This document shows, one piece after another, positions 39,039 through 48,461 of a DNA stretch of 64,000 bases. A program made the translations under genes and the position numbers. The notes beneath the pieces are model-generated. The model was given only the letters and a program-made list of their open reading frames with translations, did no database searches and was not told the origin of the DNA. The stretch comes from Blastocladiella emersonii ATCC 22665 (Eukaryota; Blastocladiomycota; Blastocladiomycetes; Blastocladiales; Blastocladiaceae). The stretch lies in the NCBI GenBank assembly GCA_025594325.1, contig JANHCV010000011.1, positions 868,001 to 932,000 of the forward strand, written 5' to 3'. Numbering within the stretch: the stretch's first letter is position 1; the number at the start of each line of letters is the position of its first letter.

Positions 39039-40799
39039 TCACTCGCACGCGCCGTCCAGGTCCACGAGCTCGCGCAGCAGCAGCGCGAGCACCCGCGGAT
39101 CATCTTCAACCTCGCCCGTGTCGCCCGACTCGGCCGTCGGCGCCGCGGGAGGGGCGGCCATGGCCGCGGGAACCACCGCCGTTGCGATCCCCCGCAGCGG
39201 CAATGGTGGCAGCGGGACCGCGAGCTCGAGCGTCGTCGTCGGCCGCTGCTGCTGCTGCTGCGGCGGCGGCGGCGCACACCCGTGGCAGGCGCAGCTATCG
39301 CCCGACGGCTGTGGTGGGGCGGACACCGCTTGCTCGCCGCGCGTCGGCAGCAGGAGGAGCATCGGCGGCGAACTCGGCGCGGGCACCGTACACGGCACCG
39401 GCGGCGGGTGCGCCAGCGGGTCGCTCGCGCGCTGCCACGCGGCCCACGCGGCATGGTGGTGGTCGGGCTCGAACTCGTGTTCCGGGTGCGACGCCGCGGG
39501 TGACGGGAACGCGAGCGCGTCGGTCATGGTCGAGATGGGCAGTGGTGGAGGTGGGACCGCGACGTCCCACAGCGGGTCGATCCCAAACAGCATCTGCGTT
39601 GGCGGGTGGTGCGCGTGGTGGTCGGGGATCGCGGGCGAGGTAAAGTCGAACTCGAAGGGTAGCGGGAACACGGGGACGAGGAGCGGCGGCGGTGGCGCGG
39701 GCGGCGGGATCCACGACGTGGTGGTGGTCGTCGGGGCGGGGAAGGCGGGCGCGGACGGTGGTGGGACAGCGGGCGGTGACGGCGGCGCCCGCCGCGCGCG
39801 TTTCCCGCGGCCGGCCGACGACGAGGACGGGGTGGGCGCGGGCAGCGTGGCTGACATGGCCGCGTTCATGTCGGCGACCGACTCGTCCATGGTGCTGACG
39901 CGCGGGCGCACCGTGCCGCGCTGCGTCTGCGCCTGCTGATGCGGTGGGGGCGGCGGATGGCGGGGTGCCGGGTGCGACCACGGCGACGACATGGTGGCCG
40001 CGCGTTGGATCTGCGGCGGCTGGTGCTGCGGTGTCGCCAACGACGCCGAGGCCGCGCGCGCCATGGCCATCTCGGCGGCGAGGGCCACGGACCCGCCGGC
40101 CGCCGTGGCCGCCGCGCAGTCGCGCCGGTACCGCGGCTCGTCGAGGATCCAGCGCGCCTTCCCCGCCCCCGCTGATGCCTCGATCTTGACCCCACCCTCT
40201 TCCTCATCGGTATCGCTACTCCCCGGTCCCGCCGCCGCGACATCGACGGGCAGAAACCACGGGTGCCGGCTGAGCGCCGCGACGACGGCGGCGCGGTGCA
40301 CGTCGCGCATACCCGGCGGCAGGTGGTTCGGGCACGGCGGGAGCGCGAGCAGGACGCTGCGCTGCGAGAGGCCGCGGTACGGGCGCGCGGGGCGTGACGC
40401 CGTCGAGATGAACACGCGCGCGACCGACGGCGCATACAGCGCCGCGGCGCTCGCGGAGGGCAGGGAGGCGGCCGTCTGGATCAGGGCGTCGAGGTCCGGG
40501 TCCGACGATGACGCGCGCGGCGGGTCCGAGAGGGGTGGAGCCGAGGCGGGGCGCGGGAGATGCTCGGCGGCCGCCGCGGCGGCGACGGAAGAAGTGTACC
40601 CGCGCGGCACGCGGCAGTGCGCGGGGACGGACGCCGGCTCGAACATGGGCAGGTACGGGTTGCGCGAGTACGGGCGGAGCAGCGCGCGGTTGCTGCTGGT
40701 GTTGCTGCTGCTGCGTGCAGGGCTGCTGTACATGGCGGGGGCGGCAAAGGGCGCGTGGAGAGGGAGCGGGCCGCCGCGCGCGTGTGGTGCAGAGTACAT
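39039..40799 (-). CDS. unrecognised Pro/Ala-rich protein
   Basis: 586 residues from ATG 40799 (MYSAPHARGG). The family is not recognised. One better-ordered stretch lies at about 130-245: ALYAPSVARVFISTASR, then YRGLSQRSVLLALPPCPNHL, a VHRAAVVAALSRHPWFLPVD segment and WILDEPRYRRDC, a possible compact domain. The rest is Pro-rich disorder with a basic patch (GRGKRARRAPP), a Gln run and a short final helix (DPRVLALLLRELVDLDGACE). No signal peptide or membrane segment. It is convergent with the sestrin gene, 79 bases apart. A regulatory or nuclear protein is possible but unproven. Confidence 0.6.
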   Translation of the reverse strand: MYSAPHARGGPLPLHAPFAAPAMYSSPARSSSNTSSNRALLRPYSRNPYLPMFEPASVPAHCRVPRGYTSSVAAAAAAEHLPRPASAPPLSDPPRASSSDPDLDALIQTAASLPSASAAALYAPSVARVFISTASRPARPYRGLSQRSVLLALPPCPNHLPPGMRDVHRAAVVAALSRHPWFLPVDVAAAGPGSSDTDEEEGGVKIEASAGAGKARWILDEPRYRRDCAAATAAGGSVALAAEMAMARAASASLATPQHQPPQIQRAATMSSPWSHPAPRHPPPPPHQQAQTQRGTVRPRVSTMDESVADMNAAMSATLPAPTPSSSSAGRGKRARRAPPSPPAVPPPSAPAFPAPTTTTTSWIPPPAPPPPLLVPVFPLPFEFDFTSPAIPDHHAHHPPTQMLFGIDPLWDVAVPPPPLPISTMTDALAFPSPAASHPEHEFEPDHHHAAWAAWQRASDPLAHPPPVPCTVPAPSSPPMLLLLPTRGEQAVSAPPQPSGDSCACHGCAPPPPQQQQQRPTTTLELAVPLPPLPLRGIATAVVPAAMAAPPAAPTAESGDTGEVEDDPRVLALLLRELVDLDGACE

Positions 40800-41161
40800 G
40801 GCGCAGCGTGCGTGATTGGAGTGCTGATGCGTTGTCGTCGCGGCGCTGATGACGTTGCGCGCCGCCGTGCGTGGGATGGAGGGGGAGCGGCGGCGACGCA
40901 CGGGCTGGGCTGGCCGGTCGCCGTTTCCTCACACCGGAGCGCGGGCCGCGCGGGGGGTGGAAGCCGGGCGAGCGGTGAGGGGCACCGCGTCGGGATCGAC
41001 CCGCCGGCCGCGAGCCCTGAGGAGCGGCGAGGGGAGGGAGAGTGTGGCGCAACGCGTCCGTCGGCTCCCACGCACGCGGACTGTCTCCCTCCGCGTGTCT
41101 CGCACCCGCCGGTTCCCAGTCTGCGGTGCGGTTGCGCAAACATGTGTATTTCCCTTACAGC
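40800..41161. other. promoter region of the Pro/Ala-rich gene
   Basis: 362 bases between two minus-strand genes. It is GC-rich, and no element stands out. Confidence 0.4.
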
Positions 41162-44100
41162 TCACCTGTTGAGCCCGCCCGGGACCGAGCTGCTCGCCGT
41201 GTTCGACGCGGGCGACGCCGACCCGGACCCCGGCCGGTTGAAGTTGAACCCGCCGGCGCCCGCCGCCGCGAGCGTCGTCGACAGCGCCGCGATCCCGATC
41301 CGCTCGCCGCTGTCGCCCGCGCTCGAAGGTCCCGTGGAGGGCTCCTCGGCGAGGACATGGACCGTGCTAGATCGCCGCCGCTCGAACGCCGATGCGGGCA
41401 GCGCGGGGGTCGCGACGGACGACCGCCGCCGTGCGCCGGACCCGCGCCGCCGACTGCGCCGCTCGCGGGCCTCACGCTGGCTCGCGCTGCTGCGCGTCGC
41501 GATCAGGATGCCCAGCAGCACGCCGCCGACGGCGGTCGCCGCGCACAGGAGCGCGATGAGCTGGCCCGAGGCCGGGATCGCGAGCAGGATGACGAGAGCG
41601 CACGCGATCGAGACGCTGAACAGCGCCGCGATCTGCGCGACCACGCGGCAGTTGCGCCGCCGCCGCTGGTTTTGTGGGGTGCTCGACTCGGTGTCGGGCG
41701 GCGGCGTCGTGATGGACGCGCCGAACCACCCGCCGAACCACGTGCGCGGCGGGGCGGCCTGGACCGCGCTCGCGGCGTCGGTCCGCGACCCGCGCCGGGT
41801 TGTCGTTGAGGCGAGCCCGGGGTGCAGCGGGACCAGGCTGCTTCGCCGGCGCCCCGGCGTCATGAGCCCCGCCGCGGCCGTGCCCTGCTGCCGCGACCCG
41901 CGCCGGCTGCCCGAGATGGACACCTGGCTCGACCGCGAGCTGCGCCGCACGCCCCACGGCGTCGTGAGCCCGCCGCCGCCGCCCGTGAGCGACTGGCTGA
42001 TGGCCGAGTTGAAGGTCCCGAGCGCGTCGCTACCCGCTCCCACCGCGTCGTGGGCCTGAAACTCGTCCGTGTCGAGGTCCTCGTACTCGCCCTCGTCGTC
42101 ATTGAACGGCTCGAACCCGCCGGCCGTCGCCGAAGGCCCAAACATCTCGCCGTGGTCGCCGACCGCCGGGTCGAGGTACTCGTCGACGCCCAGATCCTCG
42201 AGCAGCTCGGGCAGCACGATCCCCTCCTCGAGCAGCTGGTCGCGCGAGATTTCGAACAGCTGCGCGTCCTCGGGCGTCAGCGCGTTCACGTCAAACACCT
42301 GCCTCACGTGCGACAGGCTCAGGTAGTCGTCGTCGGTCCCGATGTGCACTGCGCGGTACACGGTAGTGGTCGCGGTACCGCCCGTGATGCTCGCGTTGCC
42401 GCTCGAAGTCAGACTCGCGAGGGTCCCGGCTCCGTTCAGCGACGTCGACGGCACCTCGACCGCGCTCAGGATCTGCCCGCCGCCCGTGCCCGTGCTCGTG
42501 CTCCGGATTGACCCGGCGTACGACGACGCTGATGTCGCGCGCGGCCGCATCGTCGCGGCCACGACCGCGGGACTCGGGCCCGACGCACCGCCGTGGCTCG
42601 CGCTGCACCCGTTCCCCCCACTGCAGCTCGTTCGATGATTCGGGACGGGCGGCGCCGTGGCCACGCGCTCGACGACGGGTTTCGGCGGTGCGTGCTCGAC
42701 CGGCGGCGGCGGCGGCGCGGGAGGCAGCGGGAGATCGCTCGCGGTGCTGTCCGTCGACGACGCGCCGATCGTCGTGTGCTCCATGGGCCGCGGCCGCGGC
42801 GGCGGCTTGGGGACCTCTGGCGGCGCAGCGAGCTCGTCCTCGAGCGACCCGCCGCGCACGCTCGACACCTGCGACGCGTCGCCCGACGAGATGGCTGACA
42901 GCGACGACGAGTAGAACGCGCCGACGGCGAGCGGCGGGCTGAGCGTTGCGCGGTTCGCGCTCAGCACGAGCGGGTCGTCTCCGCCACTACCGCCGCCGCC
43001 GCCGCCGTTGTTGTTGACGAGCAGCGACAGCGTGCTCGAGGTCTGCGGGACCGCGATGGCTGGCGTCGACCCGTTCGCCGCGGCTACGCCGCGTGCACCG
43101 GTCGTGGGCGCGCTCTTGGCGCGCAGCGTGATCTTCCACGCCGAGGATGACGACGAGCCCGGGCCCGACCGCGTGGTATCGGGCGGGAGCTGAACGAGCG
43201 ACGTGTGCGACGCGGCCGTGCCCGCGCGAGGCGCTGCGGCGGCGAGGAGAGCGAGGTCTTTGGTGCTGCTGCGCCGGCGGCCCGATGGCACAGGACGGGC
43301 GTGATGATGGCGGGTGCCGAGCTCCTCGCTCGTGCTGTGCACGGGAGGGCGCGGGTCGCTACACACGCTCGGCGGGGTGAGATAGGGGCTCGGGGATGGC
43401 GAGGAGAGAACGTACGATGAGTTGAGCAGCACGGCCGACGCCCGCCGCTGCCCGCTGCCCGCGAGCTCGTGCGCGGACCCCGCCGGCGGCGCTGGCGCGC
43501 CCGAGCCCACTGAGAACCCGTGCGCTGGCGGGACGCGGTCCGCCCGCGTCGGGAGCGGGGACGGCGCGACGTCGGCCGTACTCCCGCGCATCCCGCTCCC
43601 GACTCGCAGGTCCGTCGACAGCACGCGCGCGCTGGCCAGCCGCGCGGGCCCGACGATCTCGGCGATACGGATCTGGTCGCCGCGCCCGATGCTCTGCTCC
43701 ATGAGCTGCACGAACGACGTGACGGCGTCCGGGTTGCGGTACGGCGACGGCGGCACGGGTGTCGGGGCCGGTGCGGGTGCCAGCGGCTGACCGGGGTTCA
43801 GGATCGAGTCGAGGACCGAGTAGTCCTCCTCCTTGATCTCGAGGACACCCGACGGCGTCGCGATGGCGCGGACGGGCGTGGTGGCGTCCGAGTCGCCCGG
43901 GACCGCGGCCGACGGGATCGACGGAAGCGTGGCGGACCGCTGCGCTGTGGTCGAGTCCATGGACGCGGTGCCGTCGAGGCTCGATGCGCGAGACCCGCGC
44001 GCACCGCCGCCGCTGCGCGAGGCCGAGGGCGACGGCGCCGCGCCGTGGTGCGCGGTCCGCCGCCAGTGTCCGCGGACCTCGGGCTCGACGAGAAAGTACG

Positions 44101-44485
44101 ACACGTCGCCGAGAATGTCGGTATTGGTCATAGGATTCAGCGCGAAGAGGCGAAACAGGTACTCTGCGCCGCGCCCGAACTTGCGGAACAGGATCTTGTT
44201 GAGCGAGTGCGCGTCGTAGAAGAAGCTGTGCGTCGGGACCTCGCCGCCGTCGCCGTCCTCGTTGTTCCCCGCAGCGACGTTGACGCGGGCCAGGATCAGG
44301 CACTTGCCCGCGGCCTGGTGCCGGCGGACCAGCGCGTCGAGCGTCTCGAGCGTCAGCGGCTCGATCGTGCTCCCCGGCAGCACCGCCGTCGGGACGACGA
44401 GCGACGTGTCGTCGTACACGCGGATGCTGCATATTGGATCGCCGCTGCCACCACCGCCGGCGGCGTTCGTCGGCGTTGAGGTCAT
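41162..44485 (-). CDS. large unrecognised protein with conserved N-terminal domain and two C-terminal membrane segments
   Basis: 1107 residues, no intron seen. An N-terminal domain of about 20-130 begins ICSIRVYDDTSLVVPTAVLP and includes IEPLTLETLDALVRRH, FFYDAHSLNKILFRKFGRG and LNPMTNTDILGDVSYFLVEP. I believe I have seen similar sequences in proteins of zygomycete and chytrid fungi but cannot name a family. The middle 750 residues are Ser/Pro/Gly-rich. Then comes an acidic patch (FNDDEGEYEDLDTDEFQ), a basic Ser-Arg-rich region and a hairpin of two membrane segments at about 945-995 (VAQIAALFSVSIACALVILL and ALLCAATAVGGVLLGILIA). An RRSRRRGSGARRRS basic stretch follows. It is likely membrane-anchored with most of the chain on one side. 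Confidence 0.75.
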   Translation of the reverse strand: MTSTPTNAAGGGGSGDPICSIRVYDDTSLVVPTAVLPGSTIEPLTLETLDALVRRHQAAGKCLILARVNVAAGNNEDGDGGEVPTHSFFYDAHSLNKILFRKFGRGAEYLFRLFALNPMTNTDILGDVSYFLVEPEVRGHWRRTAHHGAAPSPSASRSGGGARGSRASSLDGTASMDSTTAQRSATLPSIPSAAVPGDSDATTPVRAIATPSGVLEIKEEDYSVLDSILNPGQPLAPAPAPTPVPPSPYRNPDAVTSFVQLMEQSIGRGDQIRIAEIVGPARLASARVLSTDLRVGSGMRGSTADVAPSPLPTRADRVPPAHGFSVGSGAPAPPAGSAHELAGSGQRRASAVLLNSSYVLSSPSPSPYLTPPSVCSDPRPPVHSTSEELGTRHHHARPVPSGRRRSSTKDLALLAAAAPRAGTAASHTSLVQLPPDTTRSGPGSSSSSAWKITLRAKSAPTTGARGVAAANGSTPAIAVPQTSSTLSLLVNNNGGGGGGSGGDDPLVLSANRATLSPPLAVGAFYSSSLSAISSGDASQVSSVRGGSLEDELAAPPEVPKPPPRPRPMEHTTIGASSTDSTASDLPLPPAPPPPPVEHAPPKPVVERVATAPPVPNHRTSCSGGNGCSASHGGASGPSPAVVAATMRPRATSASSYAGSIRSTSTGTGGGQILSAVEVPSTSLNGAGTLASLTSSGNASITGGTATTTVYRAVHIGTDDDYLSLSHVRQVFDVNALTPEDAQLFEISRDQLLEEGIVLPELLEDLGVDEYLDPAVGDHGEMFGPSATAGGFEPFNDDEGEYEDLDTDEFQAHDAVGAGSDALGTFNSAISQSLTGGGGGLTTPWGVRRSSRSSQVSISGSRRGSRQQGTAAAGLMTPGRRRSSLVPLHPGLASTTTRRGSRTDAASAVQAAPPRTWFGGWFGASITTPPPDTESSTPQNQRRRRNCRVVAQIAALFSVSIACALVILLAIPASGQLIALLCAATAVGGVLLGILIATRSSASQREARERRSRRRGSGARRRSSVATPALPASAFERRRSSTVHVLAEEPSTGPSSAGDSGERIGIAALSTTLAAAGAGGFNFNRPGSGSASPASNTASSSVPGGLNR

Positions 44486-44923
44486 GGTCGTTGATACATG
44501 TAGCTAGAATAGACGTGCGCGCGCGCGTGATCGTGCGCGGGTCCGATCTAGGAGCAGGGCGCGGACACGGCGCTTGGAGGGGTATATGCTCGAGCGAGCG
44601 GCGAAGCGGTCCGGTCCGGTCCAAGCGCGCGAGACGCGAGCGGAGGCGAGGGAGACGCGCGTGTCTCGCACGCCACACGTGATTTCGGAACGCGTCTCGC
44701 GTCTCGCGTTCGTGTGTCGCGTTTTCGCTCGCTTTTCGCGTCACGCTCGCGTCACGATCAACGATGATGAAAAAGAAGTGGAATCATATGAAAAAGAAGA
44801 GAACACTGCAGGCAACCCAGCGGCCGATGCATCTATGTTACAGGATGGATGATACACGCGCAATCTAACATTGAGGAGAAGATCAGACCACACGTCCGGC
44901 CGCTACAGTCCAGGTGAGTGAAC
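44486..44923. other. promoter region with repeated GACGCG/GTCTCGCG words
   Basis: 438 bases. Words GACGCG, CGCGTCTCGC and GCGTCACG recur between 44630 and 44760, including ACGCGT at 44690 and CACGTG at 44676. This is probably the promoter of the upstream minus-strand gene. The 3' flank of the secreted-protein paralogue lies at the right side. Confidence 0.45.
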
Positions 44924-47253
44924 TTAGGGCTGCTGGGGCTTGCGGCCGTACGCGGGCGGGTTGGTCGGCACGGGGTAGCCGGTCTGGATCGACGTGGTCG
45001 AGGTCGAGGTGGTGGTCGACGACGACGACGTGGCGGTGGGGGTGGGGGCCTCGGTCGACTTGGTGGTGGTGGTGGTCGACGACGAGGTGGAGGTCGACGA
45101 GGTGGAAGTCGAGGTCGAGGTGGCGGCCTTGGTCGACGACGAGGACGACGTGGTGGTGGTCGAAGTCGAGGTCGAGGTGGTCGTGGGCGCCTGGGTGGTG
45201 GTCGACGACGAGGTAGTGGTGGTCGAGGTCGAGGTGGGAGCCTGGGTGGTGGTCGACGACGACGACGACGAGGTGGTGGTGGTGGTCGAGGTCGACGTGG
45301 GCTTGGCCGAGGTGGTCGTCGAGGTCGAGGTGGTGGCCGAAGTCGTGGTGGAGGTCGACGTGGGAGCGGGAGTCGTCGACGACGAGGTGGTGGTGGCCGA
45401 GGTGGTCGTGGTGGAGGTCGAGGTGGGCTTGACCGAGTCGACGGCGGTCGTGGTGGTCGTGGCCGAGGTCGTGGTCGTCGTCGACGACGAGGTGGTGGTG
45501 GGCTTGGCCGACGTGGTGGTGGTCGAGGCCGAGGTCGTGGTGGCGGTGGTCGAGGTCGTGGTCGACGTGGCGGAGGTCGAGGTGGACGTGGCCGTGGCGG
45601 TCTGCGACGTGGTGGTGGTCGAGGGCAGGCACTTGTGGGGGCGCTTGGCGAGCTCGAGCACGCCCGAGGTCCAGAGGGTGAAGCGCTTGTTGAGGAGAGC
45701 CGAACGAATGGCAAAGTCTAGCTCGTGCTCGGCCCAGGCGCGGAACAGGAGGCCGTTCGGGCAGCCGGCGTAGCTGCCGCGTTGGAGCGTGGCGCCCCAC
45801 TCGTTGTCGAGACCAATGTTCATGTCAAAGCCCAGAGACAGGATCGACATGGAGAGGCCGAACTCGGGGATAAGATGCGCTGTTTTTTTTTTCGGAACGC
45901 AACGTTAGTTTCTATGGCCTGATCGCAAGAGGCGAGCGAGAGCAGCGTACCCGTGATGCCAATGTCAATGTCCTTGGACGCGGCGAGCGGGTGCACGTCG
46001 AGCGTGGGCTTGCCCGAGGCCTGGATGGTCGGCTTGGAGAAGAGGCCGGTGCCCGAGAGCTTCCAGTTCCAGGGGAAGTTGAAGGAGAAGCCGGCGGTCA
46101 CGTCGAGGGCCTCGGCGTTCCAGTACTGGACGCCGGCGGCGAGGCGGAACTCGGGGTTGAAGGAGAAGAGGCCCGGGACACCGACGGGGGCGAGCGGGAG
46201 CACGAAGATGTTGACGCGGACGAGGTCGGTCTTGGCGAACTGGTAGGCGCGGAGGAGGATGTCCATGTTGGCCTTGATCTGGCCGCCGAGGGCGACCTGG
46301 TACTCCTTGACGACGACGGTCGAGCCCTTGATGTAGAAGGAGACCTCGGCCTCGCCCATGGCGTACAGGTTCTCGAGCGAGACGGCGCCGAAGCGCGACG
46401 TGACGAGCGGGATCGAGGGGCGGATCACCTTGCTGGTCTTGACGTCGTAGTTGAGGCCTAGGGCAAACTTCTTGGACTTGTTGGCGGACCAGTTCCAGAA
46501 GTCGCGCTTGGCGAGGCCCTCGTTCGAGTACTGGCCGACCTTGATCTCGTACTCGTCGATGACCTGGTCCTTGGAGATCTTGTTGGTCTTGAGGACGAGC
46601 TCGGTGCCCTTGGGCGCGGCGACGGCGGTGATCTCGCGGGCGTTGGTGGCGTCCTTGCCGTTGCACTTCCACTCGCGGCCGACGAGGACGGCGAGGTCCT
46701 TGGCCTTGGACCACTCGGCGGCGGCCTTGGCGGCGGACGCGTCCGAGTCAAAGGACAGGGTGATGGCGGCGTCGGAGCAGGCGATCTTCTTGATCTGGAC
46801 AAAGTTGTCGAGGTTGAGGGTCGGGCGCTTGGTCTTGAACTCGCAGTCGGCGACGACGACGGCGGGCTTGCCGAGCGGGTTCTTGTGGGCGGGCAGGTCC
46901 GAGACGTAGGCGGCCTTGACGGTGGTGCGGGGCTCGTACGACTTGCGGGGCACGGGGACCGTGTACATGTCGGCGGGCTTGGCCTGGTACGCGCCGCGCG
47001 AGTCGCCCATGTACTCGCCGTTGGGCCCGGTCTTGAGCGTGTAGTTCTTGTCGCCCGGGTGCGCGGGCGCCACCACGTACTGGTCCTTGGGGATGGCCAG
47101 CGGCACGTCCTTGTAGTGCTTCTTGCCGGACTTGCACTTCTTGTGCGCGGCGGGCGCGGGGGCCGGGGCGGCGGGGGTGGCGGGGGCCTCGTAGCCGGCC
47201 TCGGCGTAGGTGGCGAGCACGGCGAGCGTCGCGAGGATGGTGGTGAACTTCAT
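44924..47253 (-). CDS. secreted protein with Ser/Thr-rich C-terminal stalk (paralogue B)
   Basis: 752 residues after removal of one intron, 45880-45950 (GTACGC donor, CTAAC branch, long A run then CAG), which restores DIGITAHLIPEFGL. It is paralogous to 29264-31525 over the whole folded part: DVPLAIPKDQYVVAPAHPGD, VPVPRKSYEPRTTVKAAY, LNLDNFVQIKKIACSDAAIT and REWKCNGKDA. The signal peptide is MKFTTILATLAVLATYAEA. The stalk of about 215 residues is almost pure Ser/Thr/Ala and ends PAYGRKPQQP, the same AYGRK word as in paralogue A. It is divergent from the SulP gene across a 1.2 kb region. Probably wall-associated; function unknown. Confidence 0.85.
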
Positions 47254-48461
47254 GGTGGAGGGGGTGGGGGATCGATTGATCCGTCTAAAGGTCTAGGAGG
47301 AAGGCCAAGGGGCAACTCGGCGATGGAGAGCGAGGAGAGCTGCCAGGGACGCCCTCAGGTTTTATAGGCCCCCGCATCGCCGCCCATCGCAGGCGGTGCA
47401 GCCGGACGAGAGTCCTGCGCGGCGCTGGGGCGTCCGTGTGCGGCTGAAACGACTCACCTCCTCTCACTTTCCGCAGCGATTCGCTTGTGAGATGAAGAGT
47501 GATGCAAGCGGGCCCACAAGGGCACGAACCAAGTGGGGCCGCGGATAAACGCGATTAGGGTGTGAAAAAAATAGCGAACAAGGGCCGAGTCTGGCGCCCT
47601 TAACGGCAGAATCCCTTGGCAGCGGCCCCACCCGGTCGCCCGGGTCCATGGCCCCAGGTGGTGAAGACGAGGCGGTGGCGCGTCGCGCGCGCGGTCACCT
47701 CGCCCTCACCCAGCTGACCTGCAGCAACACTTGAAGTTCAGCACGACTCGCTTGTGGGTGTGGCGACGGTCGCTAGATCACGCGCTAGAAGGCGACGCGG
47801 GCGTGTGGCGGCGGCGGCGGTGGCGTGCAGCGCGTCGCCATCAGCTCCTCCATCACCAACTCCGGTGCGGCCAGGTTTTCAGGTCGACGGGCTCACGCGG
47901 TTTGCCACAATTTGAAGAGCGGCTGGGCCCACGGGTCCCCTCTTGCATCACCAAGGACTGCTCGTGCAGGCACAGTCGCAGTCGCAGTCGCGTCGTCAGC
48001 AGGGAGCGCCCTCTCCTCGCTCGCCGTGTCCGGTTCAAACTCGTCGAGGGTGCTCCCGTCGTCGATGATCTGAGCCTCAACGGACTCGGCGCTAAGTGCG
48101 CCGACACGGCGGAGGTCGGACCGTCTCTGCCGTGTGCGGCCGGTGCGGCAAGCAGTCCCTGTCGAGCCGAATGCATGGAGTCTGAGTGTGGATACATTGC
48201 GGCAAGCAGCGAGTCGTTGCACCGCGGACAAAATTTCGGGGGAGCGAAGATCAAATCTCGCGCCGGCGGCGGCGCGCTAATTTTGGGTGACGCGGCCGTG
48301 TTCGCGTCACGCCGTCACGCGTCGGAGAGCTGCCCCCCTGGTCGGAGAGCGCCGGACCAGCAGCTGCAGCGAGTGCCGATCTCAAGGGAGGAGGGGTTCT
48401 TTTGCTCTCCTCCCTCTCTCTCACGGAACCCTCAATGAAGCAGGCCTGATCGCCCCCCACC
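47254..48461. other. divergent promoter region, secreted paralogue B and SulP gene
   Basis: 1.2 kb. A TATA-like word TTTATAGG lies near 47359 on the plus strand. A single CAGCTG occurs near 47713. There are no convincing genes; an open frame at 47731-48438 has no family resemblance. Confidence 0.4.
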
